Positions 8,996 through 18,742 of a stretch of DNA of 64,000 nucleotides are shown here, piece after piece. The notes beneath the pieces were generated by a model. The model did not search any database and had not been told where the DNA came from. It saw only the letters and a list, made by a program, of their open reading frames with translations. Both the position numbers and the translations under genes were made by a program. This DNA is from Methylobacterium persicinum. GTDB lineage: Bacteria > Pseudomonadota > Alphaproteobacteria > Rhizobiales > Beijerinckiaceae. How positions within the stretch are numbered: position 1 is the first letter of the stretch; each line of letters begins with the position of its first letter. The stretch is taken from positions 62,001 to 126,000 of the forward strand of contig NZ_BPQX01000028.1 in NCBI RefSeq assembly GCF_022179525.1, given 5' to 3'.

Positions 8996-9031
8996 AAAAG
9001 AAAAGCCGCGCGGAAGCGATCCCGCGCGGCT
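8996..9031 (-). terminator. Rho-independent terminator of rpsA
   Basis: On the minus strand a G+C-rich stem (GCCGCGCGG against CCGCGCGGC, loop ATCGCTT) is followed by TTTTCTTTTGG. It lies about 50 bp after the rpsA stop. Confidence 0.85.
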
Positions 9032-9078
9032 CCATCCGTCTCAAGCCGCCCGGCGGACCGGGCGGCCTTCGATGACGA

Positions 9079-10794
9079 CTACTCCTCGTCCTCGGGCTTG
9101 GCCTTCTTGAAGGCCGCGCCGAGGATATCGCCGAGGGAGGCACCCGAATCGGCGGAGCCGAACTGGGCCATCGCCTCCTTCTCCTCGGCCACTTCCAGGG
9201 CCTTGATCGAGACCTGCACGCGGCGGGCCTTCCGGTCGAACTGCACCACGCGGGCATCGACCTTTTCGCCGGCGGCGAACCGCTCGGGGCGCTGATCGCC
9301 ACGGTCGCGGGCGAGCTCGGCCCGGCGGATGAAGGTCTGCATGTCGGTGTCGGCGATGCGCACCTCCAGGCCCGAGTCCTTCACCTCGACGATTTCGCAG
9401 GTCACGATCTGACCCTTCTTGACCTCGCCGGCCTCGGAGAAGGGGTCACCCGCCAGCTGCTTGATGCCGAGCGAGATGCGCTCCTTCTCGACGTCCACGT
9501 CGAGAACCTGGGCGCGGACCATGTCGCCCTTCTTGAACTCGTCGATGACCTGCTCGCCGGGACGGTTCCAGTCGAGATCCGATAGGTGGACCATGCCGTC
9601 GACATCGCCCTCGAGGCCGATGAACAGGCCGAACTCGGTCTTGTTCTTGACCTCGCCCTCGACCTCGGAGCCCACCGGATGCTTCTCGGCGAAGCCCTCC
9701 CACGGGTTCTGCAGGGTCTGCTTGAGACCCAGCGAGATGCGGCGCTTGACCTGATCGACTTCCAGGATCTGCACCTCGACCTCCTGGGAGGTGGAGACGA
9801 TCTTGCCCGGATGGACGTTCTTCTTGGTCCAGCTCATCTCGGAGACGTGGATCAGGCCCTCGATCCCCGGCTCCAGCTCTACGAAGGCGCCGTAATCGGT
9901 GATGTTGGTCACGCGGCCCTTGAGCTTGGCGCCCTCCGGGTAACGGGCGGCGATGCCCTCCCACGGATCGGCGAGCAGCTGCTTGATGCCGAGCGAGATG
10001 CGGTGCGTCTCGTGGTTGATCTTGATGATCTTGACCTTCACCGTCTGGCCGATGGTCACGACCTCGGACGGGTGGTTCACGCGGCGCCACGCCATGTCGG
10101 TGACGTGCAGCAGGCCGTCGATGCCGCCGAGGTCCACGAACGCACCGTACTCGGTGATGTTCTTGACCACGCCGTCGATGACCTGACCTTCCTCAAGGTT
10201 GGCCACCAGCTCGGAGCGCTGCTCGGCGCGGCTCTCTTCGAGCACGGTCCGGCGCGAGACGACGATGTTACCCCGGCGACGGTCCATCTTGAGGATCTGG
10301 AACGGCTGCGGCGTACCCAGGAGCGGGGTGACGTCGCGGACCGGGCGGATATCCACCTGCGAGCGCGGCAGGAACGCCACGGCGCCGTCGAGGTCGACGG
10401 TGTACCCGCCCTTGACCTGGTTGAAGATCGTGCCGGTGACACGCTCGTTGGCCTCGAAGGCCTTCTCGAGCTTGACCCAGCTCTCCTCGCGGCGGGCCTT
10501 GTCGCGGGAGATGACGGCCTCGCCCAGCGCGTTCTCGATCCGGTCGACATAGACCTCGACCTCGTCGCCGACGTTCAGCTCACCTTCGCGGCCGGGGCCG
10601 GCGAATTCCTTGAGTGCGACACGGCCTTCCGTCTTGGCGCCGATGTCAATGACGGCCACGTCCTTCTCGATCGCGACGACGCGACCCTTGACGACGGAAC
10701 CTTCGGTAATCTCATGCTGGAGGAAGCTCTCCTCCAGAAGCGCGGCGAAATCATCGCGGTACTGATCCCGCGCCACGGCTGTCCCTGCGGTCAT
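9079..10794 (-). CDS. rpsA: 30S ribosomal protein S1
   Basis: 571 residues with six S1 (OB-fold) RNA-binding repeats, the usual alphaproteobacterial form. The repeats are visible as GSVVKGRVVAIEKDVAVIDIG, GTIFNQVKGGYTVDLDG, GVVKNITEYGAFVDLGGIDG, GRVTNITDYGAFVELEPGIEG, GEVKNKTEFGLFIGLEGDVDG and a last divergent one near KKGQIVTCEIVEVKDSG. S1 binds mRNA and helps initiation on weak Shine-Dalgarno messages. The start ATG (MTAGTAVARDQY) is preceded by GGAGAGA. The C-terminus is charged. cmk, which usually precedes rpsA, is not here; the upstream gene is a transglutaminase-like gene. Confidence 0.97.
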   Translation of the reverse strand: MTAGTAVARDQYRDDFAALLEESFLQHEITEGSVVKGRVVAIEKDVAVIDIGAKTEGRVALKEFAGPGREGELNVGDEVEVYVDRIENALGEAVISRDKARREESWVKLEKAFEANERVTGTIFNQVKGGYTVDLDGAVAFLPRSQVDIRPVRDVTPLLGTPQPFQILKMDRRRGNIVVSRRTVLEESRAEQRSELVANLEEGQVIDGVVKNITEYGAFVDLGGIDGLLHVTDMAWRRVNHPSEVVTIGQTVKVKIIKINHETHRISLGIKQLLADPWEGIAARYPEGAKLKGRVTNITDYGAFVELEPGIEGLIHVSEMSWTKKNVHPGKIVSTSQEVEVQILEVDQVKRRISLGLKQTLQNPWEGFAEKHPVGSEVEGEVKNKTEFGLFIGLEGDVDGMVHLSDLDWNRPGEQVIDEFKKGDMVRAQVLDVDVEKERISLGIKQLAGDPFSEAGEVKKGQIVTCEIVEVKDSGLEVRIADTDMQTFIRRAELARDRGDQRPERFAAGEKVDARVVQFDRKARRVQVSIKALEVAEEKEAMAQFGSADSGASLGDILGAAFKKAKPEDEE

Positions 10795-11063
10795 TCTCTC
10801 TCCTGGGCGGTCACGTCCTGGGACGGACCGGGTGCGTCGGCGGCATGCGTTGCAAACGCCCCCAGCCGCCGCAGCTTCCCTATGGAGAAGCGACCGTCCC
10901 CAGGTGGAGACCGGTTTGCCGACGCGTCGATACGGATGACGAGGGCGGCCCGGCCGACTCATCCGCGCAGGCCGCCGCTTCGGCGAGCATCGCGACGGAC
11001 GGCGAGGCGCCTGTCACATACTGCATTACCCCTCTCTGTTCAACTGAGGGGACACGGCCCCGG

Positions 11064-11912
11064 TCAGGCGGCCTGGGCGAAGGCCCCGGATCCTTCCGCC
11101 ACTTCGTCCGTGTGCACGTCGAATCGCAGCAGGAACGCCGTGCCGAAGCTCGTCGTGAGGGCGCAATCGGTGGCATCCCGTCCCCGGGCCATCACGATGC
11201 GGCCGATCCGCGGGCGGTTGTGACGGGCGTCGAACGTGTACCAGCGCGGGCCGTCGGGACCGTCGAGGAAGACCTCGAACCACGCCGAGAAATCCATGGG
11301 CGCCGGATCCTTCGGCACGCCGATGTCGCCCAGATACCCGGTGGCGTAGCGGGCCGGGATGTTCATGCACCGGCACAGGGTGATGGCGAGGTGGGCGAAG
11401 TCCCGGCAGACACCGACCTGTTGGCCGTGCCCGTCATGGGCGGTGCGGGTGGCGTCGGCCTGCTGATAATCGAAGCGCAACCGGTTGTGGGCGTAGTCCA
11501 CGATGGCCTGTACGCGATTCCAGCCCGGCGCCACGCCCCCGAACAGGCCCCAGGCCGTCTGTGAGAGCTTGTCGGTGTCGCAGTAGCGGGAGCCGAGAAG
11601 GTAGACGAGCACATCGTCCGGCAGGTCCTGCACCGGGATCTCCCGGGCGTCGGGGGCCTGTTCGTCCGGCAGGCCGTCATCGGCCACGATGAAGTCCGCT
11701 GACATGGTGATCCGTCCGCCCGGGGCGACGATCCGGGTGCAGAGATTGCCGAAGGCATCGATGTGCTCGGAGGCCGGCACCGGAGGATCGAAGGTGATCA
11801 CCTCCGGGGTGACCAGATCGGGCCGGCGCTCGGGCCTGACGTGGAGCAGCAGGTTCATCGGCGTGACGCCGGGCGTGTCGAAGGCGATGGTGAAGCCGGT
11901 GCGGATATGCAT
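11064..11912 (-). CDS. Transglutaminase-like cysteine peptidase-fold protein
   Basis: 282 residues. The N-terminal half matches the bacterial transglutaminase N-region (beta-rich, DAFGNLCTRIVAPGG). The C-terminal transglutaminase core has the nucleophile C169 in GVCRDFAHLA and the aspartate D228 in WYTFDARHN. At the position where the catalytic His commonly stands (HAWFEV) this protein has Ser (FSAWFEVFL, S209). The triad is therefore incomplete as read, or another His supplies the function. The family cleaves or remodels peptides and amides; in most bacteria the substrate is unknown. No membrane segment or signal peptide is visible, so it is probably cytoplasmic. Confidence 0.88.
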   Translation of the reverse strand: MHIRTGFTIAFDTPGVTPMNLLLHVRPERRPDLVTPEVITFDPPVPASEHIDAFGNLCTRIVAPGGRITMSADFIVADDGLPDEQAPDAREIPVQDLPDDVLVYLLGSRYCDTDKLSQTAWGLFGGVAPGWNRVQAIVDYAHNRLRFDYQQADATRTAHDGHGQQVGVCRDFAHLAITLCRCMNIPARYATGYLGDIGVPKDPAPMDFSAWFEVFLDGPDGPRWYTFDARHNRPRIGRIVMARGRDATDCALTTSFGTAFLLRFDVHTDEVAEGSGAFAQAA

Positions 11913-12198
11913 GTCGGTGGCCGTATCGATAAGCAGACCCGCAATGGTCCCGGGTCTGAAGACTAGTTATGGGCTCCACAACCGAGCGCGAAAGTTCTGG
12001 TTCCGCCGTAGCGAGCGCCGAATAGGGCAGGATATGCACAAATGACGTGCACTATCGGTATCGGGTCGGCTAGCCGACGCGTCCGGGCCGGCGGGGCCGC
12101 GATGAAGACATGCAGGGCTGGGCTGTTTCGGCCGAGGTTGCGTCGCGGGGAGGCGCTGCCTATCGCTGCGCCAGATTTTTCCCTTCCGACCTGATCCC

Positions 12199-13449
12199 AT
12201 GACCGCCGAGAAGCTCTCGCTCCCCAAGGACAAGATCCGCGTTCTCCTCCTCGAGGGGATCAACGATAGCGCCGTCGCCCTCATGCAGGCGGCCGGCTAC
12301 ACCAACCTCACCCGTGTGCCGAAGGCCCTGGACAAGGAGGCGCTGCACGACGCGCTCCAGGGGGTCCACATGCTCGGCATCCGCTCGCGGACGCAGTTGG
12401 ATGCGGCGGCCTTCGAGGCGGCCGACCGGCTGCTGGCGGTGGGCTGTTTCTCCGTCGGCACCAACCAAGTCGATCTCGAGGCCGCCCGGCACCGGGGAAT
12501 CCCGGTCTTCAACGCGCCCTTCTCCAACACCCGCTCCGTGGCCGAACTGACGATCGGGGAGATCGTGATGCTCCTGCGCCGGATCGTGCCCCGCTCCGTG
12601 GGGGCCCATGCCGGCCAGTGGGACAAGTCGGCGGTGGGGTCCATGGAGGTGCGCGGCAAGACGCTGGGCATCGTCGGCTACGGCAACATCGGCACGCAGC
12701 TCTCGACGCTCGCCGAAGCCATGGGCATGCGGGTGCTGTTCTACGACCACACCGACAAGCTGCGCCACGGCAATACCGAGTCGACGGACACGCTCACTGC
12801 CCTCCTCGGCCAGTGCGATGTGGTCTCCCTGCACGTGCCCGAGACCGAGTCCACCGCCAACATGATCGGCGAGGCCGAGATCCGGGCTATGAAGCCCGGC
12901 AGCTTCCTCATCAACAACGCCCGCGGCACGGTCGTGGACCTCGACGCCCTTGCCTCCGCCGTCCGGGACGGGCACCTGCGCGGCGCGGCGGTAGACGTGT
13001 TCCCGAAGGAGCCCGGCTCGAATGCCGAGCCCTTCGTGAGCCCCCTCCAGGGCCTCGACAACGTGATCCTGACCCCGCACATCGGCGGTTCGACCGAAGA
13101 GGCCCAGGAGCGCATCGGCGCCGAAGTGGCCAAGAAGCTCGTCGATTACTCGGATATCGGCTCGACGGTCGGGGCCGTGAACTTCCCGCAGGTGCAGCTT
13201 CCCACCCGGGCGACGGGGACGCGGTTCATCCACGTCCAGCGCAACCTGCCCGGCATGCTCGGGCGCCTCAACGAGGTCTTCGCCCGCAGCCACGTCAACA
13301 TCGCCGCCCAGTTCTACCAGACCGACGGGGAGGTCGGTTACGTGGTCCTTGAGACAGACGCGACCGATGCCGATGCCGACTCGCTACTGGGCGAGATCCG
13401 CGAGATCCCCGGCACGATCCGCGCGCGGCTTCTCTACGAGCGTCGCTGA
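12199..13449 (+). CDS. serA: D-3-phosphoglycerate dehydrogenase, ACT-domain form
   Basis: 416 residues, first step of serine biosynthesis and, in serine-cycle methylotrophs, a link from central carbon. The NAD-binding loop is GIVGYGNIGTQLSTLAEA near residue 155. The substrate/catalytic segments are NNARGTVVDLDALA and LTPHIGGSTEEAQ, with the catalytic His. A C-terminal ACT domain begins near residue 335 (RFIHVQRNLPGMLGRLNEVF) and is likely the serine-binding regulatory site, as in E. coli SerA, whose length (410) it matches. The gene stands alone on this strand, with 286 bp before it and no serC nearby. Confidence 0.96.
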   Translation: MTAEKLSLPKDKIRVLLLEGINDSAVALMQAAGYTNLTRVPKALDKEALHDALQGVHMLGIRSRTQLDAAAFEAADRLLAVGCFSVGTNQVDLEAARHRGIPVFNAPFSNTRSVAELTIGEIVMLLRRIVPRSVGAHAGQWDKSAVGSMEVRGKTLGIVGYGNIGTQLSTLAEAMGMRVLFYDHTDKLRHGNTESTDTLTALLGQCDVVSLHVPETESTANMIGEAEIRAMKPGSFLINNARGTVVDLDALASAVRDGHLRGAAVDVFPKEPGSNAEPFVSPLQGLDNVILTPHIGGSTEEAQERIGAEVAKKLVDYSDIGSTVGAVNFPQVQLPTRATGTRFIHVQRNLPGMLGRLNEVFARSHVNIAAQFYQTDGEVGYVVLETDATDADADSLLGEIREIPGTIRARLLYERR

Positions 13450-13520
13450 ACGAAAATTCCTTGCGCGCAAGGCGCCGGCACTGTTCAAGTCGCCCGACGA
13501 TGCGGAAATGGGAGCGTGCG

Positions 13521-14006
13521 GTGGCCAAGCGTGATGGGACGGCGAGACGATCGCGTGGGGCCGCGGCCCTGGCCCTTGCCGTGCTGGGGACTGCCTGCAC
13601 GATCTCCGCGGCCTCGGCCGAGTGCCTCCGGCAGATCATCAACCGGTCGCCCTTCGTGCTGACGGCCCGCCGGGACGGCGGTCCTCCGGTGACGATCCTG
13701 CCCGGCCATGCGGTGCAGGTGCGCCTGTCACATCCGGGCCAGCTCGATTTCGCCGCCTATTGCAGCGTCCCCGGGCCGAACGGCGCGCGGTCGCCGATCA
13801 CCCAGGCGAGCTTCTCGTACGAGGCGGTGATCGACCGGTGCTACATTGAGCTCGGCGGGCAGATCTTCGTGCCGCAGCTCGGTCGGGGCTTCATCGGCCT
13901 GCAGGGTACGGCGCCGTTCACCGTCAACAACCCACGGCAGGGGGACGTGGTCCTCGGACCCTTCGCGACGGACGCCTGCCCTGCCGTCCTCAGCCGCGGC
14001 GGTTAG
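13521..14006 (+). CDS. Secreted hypothetical protein
   Basis: 161 residues from a GTG with GGAG six bases upstream; an ATG 21 bases further up lacks such a site. A signal peptide is clear (basic start, ALALAVLGTACTISAASAE). The mature protein is small and beta-rich, with Cys in ECLRQ, AAYCSVPG, DRCYIEL and TDACPAV, which could form two disulfides. I do not recognise the family. It is downstream of serA and separated from the next gene by a half palindromic repeat. Confidence 0.72.
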   Translation: MAKRDGTARRSRGAAALALAVLGTACTISAASAECLRQIINRSPFVLTARRDGGPPVTILPGHAVQVRLSHPGQLDFAAYCSVPGPNGARSPITQASFSYEAVIDRCYIELGGQIFVPQLGRGFIGLQGTAPFTVNNPRQGDVVLGPFATDACPAVLSRGG

Positions 14007-14065
14007 CAAAAAGTCCCGCCAGGGAGCATTTGCTCGGGGTGCCGGGCGAGCAGGCCTCCGCCGCC

Positions 14066-14093
14066 GTCATTGCGAGCGCAGCGAGGCAATTTA
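14066..14093. repeat. REP-like family A, half copy (left arm)
   Basis: Only the left arm is present: GTCATTGCGAGCGCAGCGAG, continuing GCAATTTA. No matching right arm follows within 100 bp. It sits between converging gene 3' ends. Confidence 0.75.
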
Positions 14094-14219
14094 GGGAAGC
14101 GGGCCGTCGATCACCGTGGCGCTCGTCCTGGAATCCTTCGCGTCTTTCGCAAAGTTGGTGAAGGTGCGGTCCGGGATGGAGAAACCTCATCTCCTCCGAC
14201 GCACTTTTACGGCAGCCTG

Positions 14220-14378
14220 CTAGAGGTAGTGGCGGAACACGACCGGGCTACCGGCGGGGCGGCCCGCGGATGCGGCCGGAATGCTGCGGAGAACGAGCTT
14301 CCCGACGACCTTGGACAGGCCGGTCCAAGTGCTTCCGGCCCAAGTACTGCCGAGGATCGTGGTCTGGCGCTTGTTCAT
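14220..14378 (-). CDS. Possible small protein, unidentified
   Basis: 52 residues (MNKRQTTILGSTWAGSTWTG...), basic and rich in Ser, Thr, Val and Leu. The reason to call it is a strong ribosome site: GGAGG five bases before the ATG, in a stretch with no other gene. The repeated GSTWAGSTWTG is unusual. No family recognised; it could be a short hydrophobic or exported peptide. Confidence 0.45.
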   Translation of the reverse strand: MNKRQTTILGSTWAGSTWTGLSKVVGKLVLRSIPAASAGRPAGSPVVFRHYL

Positions 14379-14649
14379 GGACGCCTCCGTCGCGGCGTGG
14401 GCGATGCTCCTCGCCCCGTGATGCAACCCTGGCATGAGTTTACGGCCAAGGCTGTGCCGGAGCGCACATGAACCTGCGTCACCACGGGGGCGTCGGAAGC
14501 ACCACCTCCACGCGCATCGGACACGAGAGTTTGTTTCTGACGGAAAGGGGCCGGAACCGACTTCGGTCTGGCGTGCAGCTTGGCCCGCTTCTATGGTGAT
14601 TCCGCCGAACCGGGGTCAGGGCAGACCCGGCGTGACCGAGGACGCGCGT

Positions 14650-14865
14650 ATGCTTTCACATACCGGCAGCACGATCCTGCGCAATGAGCTTGGGGTCGAA
14701 GAGACGATCGAGTCCGACAACATCGTTCGCTGGGACGGGGACCGGCTCTACGTCGAGCAGGATGTCTATCACAACGGCCAGCTCGTCCACCGCAAGTACC
14801 GCAGGACGGTGACGGAGCCCGTCGCCCGGGCCCTCTGGGAAATCATCAACCGCGCCAAGCAATAG
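14650..14865 (+). CDS. Small conserved-looking hypothetical protein
   Basis: 71 residues with balanced, protein-like composition (MLSHTGSTILRNELGVEET...). A beta-rich middle (IVRWDGDRLYVEQDVYH) is followed by a helical C-terminus (VARALWEIINRAKQ). GAGGA lies seven bases before the ATG. No signal peptide or known motif is visible. It converges on the next small gene with a 19-bp gap. Confidence 0.62.
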   Translation: MLSHTGSTILRNELGVEETIESDNIVRWDGDRLYVEQDVYHNGQLVHRKYRRTVTEPVARALWEIINRAKQ

Positions 14866-14884
14866 GCCGGTTCGACGGGCGGGC

Positions 14885-15205
14885 TCAGGCGGCGATCGCC
14901 GTGGCCGCCGACTCTGCTGCCCGTGCCACATCGATCTGGGCCCGGGCCCCATCGAAGGCGGCTTTCAGGGTTGCCGAGACATCCTCCACCGCGACGAGGA
15001 CCGCGAGCTTCTGAGCCACAGCCTTGTCGGCGAGGGTGCGGGCGGCGGTTAGAATGGTCTCCTCGAAGGCCGAGAGATCCGACCTTGCGTCCCGTCCGGC
15101 CGCCCGGTCGGCGTCCGCGAGTCGCGCCAGCGCCATGTGCAGGGCCTGACCCAGGACGAGGTTCTTCACCCGTTCCTGCAGGAGGGCTCTCTCTTCGAGC
15201 TTCAT
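14885..15205 (-). CDS. Helical hypothetical protein
   Basis: 106 residues, almost entirely predicted alpha-helix, Ala- and Leu-rich (AAFDGARAQIDVARAAESAATAIAA at its end, seen as alternating helix). A charged N-terminus MKLEERALLQERV has a coiled-coil-like pattern. No family recognised. It is upstream of coaA in reverse order on the same strand, with 117 bp between. Confidence 0.6.
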   Translation of the reverse strand: MKLEERALLQERVKNLVLGQALHMALARLADADRAAGRDARSDLSAFEETILTAARTLADKAVAQKLAVLVAVEDVSATLKAAFDGARAQIDVARAAESAATAIAA

Positions 15206-15322
15206 CGCGGGCAGACCACCGATTCGCGTTGCCCGGACACTGTGTCACCGTGGCGCAGCGAGCGCAGCGGTTCTTATGCAACAGGTCGTATCTCTGCCGC
15301 CTCTGCAACCAGAGCGGCGCTA

Positions 15323-16294
15323 TCACAAACGCCTGAGGTCGACCCCCTCGATCCGGTGGCTCGCGCCCTTGGTGAGGATGAGGCTGGCCCGCTGCCGGGT
15401 CGGCAGGATGTTCTCGCGAAGGTTGGGGAGGTTGATCGTCGTCCAGAGGCGGTCGGCGATGTCCAACGCCTCGGCCTCTGGGATCTCGGCGTATTTGCGG
15501 AAGTAGGATCGGGGGTCGCGGAAGGCGGTCTGGCGCAGGCGCATGAACCTCGTGACGTACCAGCGGTGCAAGTCGTCCTCATGCCCGTCGAGGTAGATCG
15601 AGAAGTCGAAGAAGTCGGACACGAAGGGAACGGCCGTGCCGTCCCGGGGCAGGCGGGCGGGCTGCAGGACATTCAGCCCTTCGACGATGAGGATGTCCGG
15701 GCTTTCGACCACCCTCTCCTCCCCCGGGACCCGATCGTAGACGAGGTGCGAGTAGAGCGGCGCCGTCACCCGCTTCTGGCCGGACTTCACCTCGTGGAGA
15801 AAGCGCAGCAGCGCGGCGGTGTCGTAGCTCTCGGGAAAACCCTTGCGCTCCATGAGGCCGTGGGCGGCGAGTTCGGCGTTCGGCAGCAGGAACCCATCGG
15901 TGGTGACGAGATCGACCTTGGGCGTGTTCGGCCAGCGGGCGAGGAGGGCGGCGAGGATGCGCGCGGTGGTGGATTTGCCCACCGCCACCGATCCGGCCAG
16001 CCCGATGATGTAGGGGAGCTTCGTCTCGCGCTCGGCGATGAGGAAGCGTTGGGTCGCCTTGAACAGACCCTGCGTCGCTGCAACGTAGAAGGAGAGCAAC
16101 CGGGACAAGGGAAGGTAGATCTCCACGACCTCTTCGATGGAGATCGGGTCGTTCAGGGATTTCAACCGTTCGAGATCGTCGGCGTTGAGGGTGAGGGGAG
16201 CGTCGGCGCGCAGATGCGCCCACTCCTCTCGGCTGAAGTGACGGTAGGGCGAGAGGCTGATCTTGCCGTCCGTAATCGCGGCCGGCGGGTTCAC
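15323..16294 (-). CDS. coaA: Pantothenate kinase, type I
   Basis: 323 residues, bacterial CoaA family, first committed step of coenzyme A synthesis. The P-loop GSVAVGKST is at residues 101-109. Other landmarks are [15 protein letters not shown], the Mg/substrate region, and [11 protein letters not shown]. Family members of this type are usually feedback-inhibited by CoA. Its ATG overlaps the end of hisE by four bases, so translation is probably coupled. Confidence 0.96.
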   Translation of the reverse strand: MNPPAAITDGKISLSPYRHFSREEWAHLRADAPLTLNADDLERLKSLNDPISIEEVVEIYLPLSRLLSFYVAATQGLFKATQRFLIAERETKLPYIIGLAGSVAVGKSTTARILAALLARWPNTPKVDLVTTDGFLLPNAELAAHGLMERKGFPESYDTAALLRFLHEVKSGQKRVTAPLYSHLVYDRVPGEERVVESPDILIVEGLNVLQPARLPRDGTAVPFVSDFFDFSIYLDGHEDDLHRWYVTRFMRLRQTAFRDPRSYFRKYAEIPEAEALDIADRLWTTINLPNLRENILPTRQRASLILTKGASHRIEGVDLRRL

Positions 16295-16614
16295 GCGTGG
16301 CGCCTCGATGCCTTCTCGGCGAGGCCGCTCTGGGCGGTGCGGCGCTCCAACTCGTCCATCACCGCGTCGAGCTCGACGTTGCCGGCCTTGAGCAGCACCA
16401 TCAGGTGATAGAGGACGTCGGCCGCCTCGTTCTTCAGCCCCTCGCGGTCGCCCTGGACCGCCGCGATGGCAGCCTCCACGGCTTCCTCACCGAGCTTTTT
16501 GGCCGCCTTGGCAGGACCGCCGGCTAGGAGCTTGGCGGTGTAGGACGCGTCAGGGTCGGTACCGGCGCGGCTGGCCACGAGGCTTGCGAGGTCGGCGAGG
16601 GTGTAGCGGCTCAT
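16291..16614 (-). CDS. hisE: Phosphoribosyl-ATP pyrophosphatase
   Basis: 107 residues, MazG-like all-alpha fold, second step of histidine biosynthesis (PR-ATP to PR-AMP). Diagnostic segments are [18 protein letters not shown] and [19 protein letters not shown], carrying the metal-binding E/E/D residues. Elsewhere in alphaproteobacteria hisE usually follows hisA-hisF. Here nothing of the his operon lies upstream; pyrB is next. Confidence 0.95.
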   Translation of the reverse strand: MSRYTLADLASLVASRAGTDPDASYTAKLLAGGPAKAAKKLGEEAVEAAIAAVQGDREGLKNEAADVLYHLMVLLKAGNVELDAVMDELERRTAQSGLAEKASRRHA

Positions 16615-16688
16615 GAAATGTTCTGCACTGTCGTTCGCGCTATAGGCGAAATCCCGGCAGGAAACTGCGCCAGGGCGAGCCGGCGGGC

Positions 16689-16717
16689 AAGCGCCTCGCG
16701 TGAGAGGAGAGGCGCTT
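16689..16717 (-). terminator. Inverted repeat after pyrB, possible terminator
   Basis: Perfect 9-bp arms (AAGCGCCTC / GAGGCGCTT) with an 11-nt loop lie 30-57 bp past the pyrB stop and before hisE. The U-tract on the minus strand is weak (TTGCC), so termination may be partial. Confidence 0.45.
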
Positions 16718-16745
16718 TGTCCCGGAAGGGTTTATCCGGACGCCT

Positions 16746-17699
16746 TCAACCGTTCGGCAGATGGCGGGCCAGGGCGTCGAGGACGGCCATGCGCACGGCG
16801 ACGCCCATCTCCACCTGCTCGCGGATCAGTGACTGGGCACCGTCCGCTATTTCCGAGGAGATCTCGACGCCGCGGTTCATCGGGCCGGGATGCATCACCA
16901 GGGCGTCCGGCTTGGCAAATCCGAGCTTCTCGGCGTCGAGGCCGTAATAGCGGAAGTACTCCTTCACCGAGGGGACGAAGGAGCCGTTCATGCGTTCGCG
17001 CTGGAGGCGCAGCATCATGACGATATCGCAGCCGTCGAGCCCCTTTCGCATATCGGTGAAGGTCTCGACCCCGAACCGCTCGATCCCCGCCGGCAGAAGG
17101 GTCGAGGGGGCGACGAGGCGCACCTGCGCGCCCATCGCCTGGAGCAGGATGAGGTTCGACCGGGCCACCCGGGAATGAAGGACATCCCCGCAAATCGCCA
17201 CCCGGAGGCCCTCGATCCGGCCCTTGTTGCGCCGGATCGTCAGCGCGTCGAGAAGCGCCTGGGTCGGATGCTCGTGGGCACCGTCCCCGGCATTGACTAC
17301 GGCGCAATCGACCTTGCGCGCCAGCAGGTGGACCGCTCCGGCCGATTGATGGCGCACGACGATGATGTCGGGACGCATGGCGTTCAGCGTCGCGGCCGTG
17401 TCGATCAGCGTCTCGCCCTTTTTCACCGACGAGGAGGCGACGGACATGTTCATCACGTCGGCGCCGAGGCGCTTGCCGGCCAGCTCGAAGGAGGATTGCG
17501 TCCGCGTCGATGGCTCGAAGAACAGGTTGATTTGGGTCCGGCCCCGGAGGGTCGTGCGCTTCTTCTCGACCTGCCGGGAAACGTCCACGGCCGCGTCGGC
17601 GGCATCGAGGAGGGTCTCGATGTCGGGCCGGGTCAACCCCTCGATGCCGAGGAGGTGCCGGTGCGGGAACGGCGCGGGGATGGGGATCGGGGCGGTCAT
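16746..17699 (-). CDS. pyrB: Aspartate carbamoyltransferase catalytic subunit
   Basis: 317 residues, usual length. It makes N-carbamoyl-aspartate in pyrimidine synthesis. The carbamoyl-phosphate loop [11 protein letters not shown] is at residues 61-71, with S64-T65-R66-T67. [12 protein letters not shown] contains the mobile-loop lysine, and [12 protein letters not shown] is the second substrate motif. pyrC, which often follows in alphaproteobacteria, is absent; the next features downstream are hisE and coaA. Confidence 0.96.
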   Translation of the reverse strand: MTAPIPIPAPFPHRHLLGIEGLTRPDIETLLDAADAAVDVSRQVEKKRTTLRGRTQINLFFEPSTRTQSSFELAGKRLGADVMNMSVASSSVKKGETLIDTAATLNAMRPDIIVVRHQSAGAVHLLARKVDCAVVNAGDGAHEHPTQALLDALTIRRNKGRIEGLRVAICGDVLHSRVARSNLILLQAMGAQVRLVAPSTLLPAGIERFGVETFTDMRKGLDGCDIVMMLRLQRERMNGSFVPSVKEYFRYYGLDAEKLGFAKPDALVMHPGPMNRGVEISSEIADGAQSLIREQVEMGVAVRMAVLDALARHLPNG

Positions 17700-17860
17700 G
17701 GCAGGGGCTGGGTGTAGGTGCCGCCAGCGAGTCCCGCAAGCGGGGCGGCGTGCCGGCGCTTGCCCCTCCCCTCTGCGGAGTTTTCGTCGCGGCTGGTAAC
17801 TTTCCGGGACAGTTCCACGTATTGCGCAAAACCGAACGGTGTTTCCCGGAGACAGGACGC

Positions 17861-18742
17861 GTGACCGCCTCCCCCGCCATCGACGCCCCGGACAAGGCCG
17901 CGCCCGAGCGCATCGGCCGGAACGGACGGCGTCTGATCTACCGCCATCCGCTGTTGATCAGGCTCACGCACTGGATCAACGCCGCGGTGCTGCTCGTGCT
18001 GCTGATGAGCGGCCTGCAGATCTTCAACGCGCACCCGGCCCTGTATTGGGGTGCGACCTCCACCTTCGACACTCCGGCGCTGGCGATCACCAGCGAGGAT
18101 ACGAGCGGCACCAATCGCGGTGTCGTCTATGTCGGTCAGCACAAGTTCGACACGACCGGCGTGCTCGGCCTGTCGAACGTCGGCGGCGTCGAAGCGGACC
18201 GGGCCTTCCCGTCCTGGGCCACGTTGCCCTCGAACCAGGATCTCGCCACCGGGCGCCGCTGGCATTTCCTGTTCGCGTGGCTGCTGGTCATCAACGGGAC
18301 GATCTACCTGCTCTACGGCCTAATCTCCGGCCAGCTCCGCCGCCGGTTGATCCCCGAGGGTGATCAGATCCGCGATTTCGGCGGCTCGGTGAAAGAGCAC
18401 CTCCTCCTGCGCTTCCCCGAGGGCGAAGAGGCCAAGCGCTACAACGTCATCCAGAAGCTCACCTATCTCGGCGTCGTGCTGATCCTGCTGCCGGCGATGG
18501 TGCTCGCGGGTCTCGCCATGTCGCCCGGCGTCGATGCCGCGTGGCCGTGGCTCACGGAGCTCTTCGGCGGCCGTCAGTCGGCCCGCAGCGTCCATTTCAT
18601 CGCGGCGGGGCTCATCGTGCTGTTCGTGGTCGTCCACGTGGTGCTCGTGCTGGTCTCGGGCGTCGTCAACAACCTGCGCGGGATGACCACCGGCTGGTTC
18701 AGCATCGGCCGGGTGCGCCCCGCCGGGGAGGATGTGCGATGA
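17861..18742 (+). CDS. Cytochrome b (b561-like) membrane subunit
   Basis: 293 residues from a GTG preceded by GGAGACAGGA. Four main membrane segments are visible: [59 protein letters not shown] and [20 protein letters not shown]. Each of the first, second and fourth carries a His suited to ligate haem b (H in LTHW, RWHF, SVHF and VVHV). Its last codon overlaps the start of the following molybdopterin protein gene (ATGA). It is therefore likely that the two work as a membrane redox pair, passing electrons between quinone and a periplasmic molybdoenzyme, in the manner of formate or sulfite dehydrogenases and MsrPQ. Confidence 0.87.
   Translation: MTASPAIDAPDKAAPERIGRNGRRLIYRHPLLIRLTHWINAAVLLVLLMSGLQIFNAHPALYWGATSTFDTPALAITSEDTSGTNRGVVYVGQHKFDTTGVLGLSNVGGVEADRAFPSWATLPSNQDLATGRRWHFLFAWLLVINGTIYLLYGLISGQLRRRLIPEGDQIRDFGGSVKEHLLLRFPEGEEAKRYNVIQKLTYLGVVLILLPAMVLAGLAMSPGVDAAWPWLTELFGGRQSARSVHFIAAGLIVLFVVVHVVLVLVSGVVNNLRGMTTGWFSIGRVRPAGEDVR

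Noticed and set aside
14070-14471. 133-codon plus-strand frame after the half repeat
   Set aside because: It begins inside the repeat, has no ribosome site and non-protein-like composition; the minus-strand 52-aa frame has better signals.
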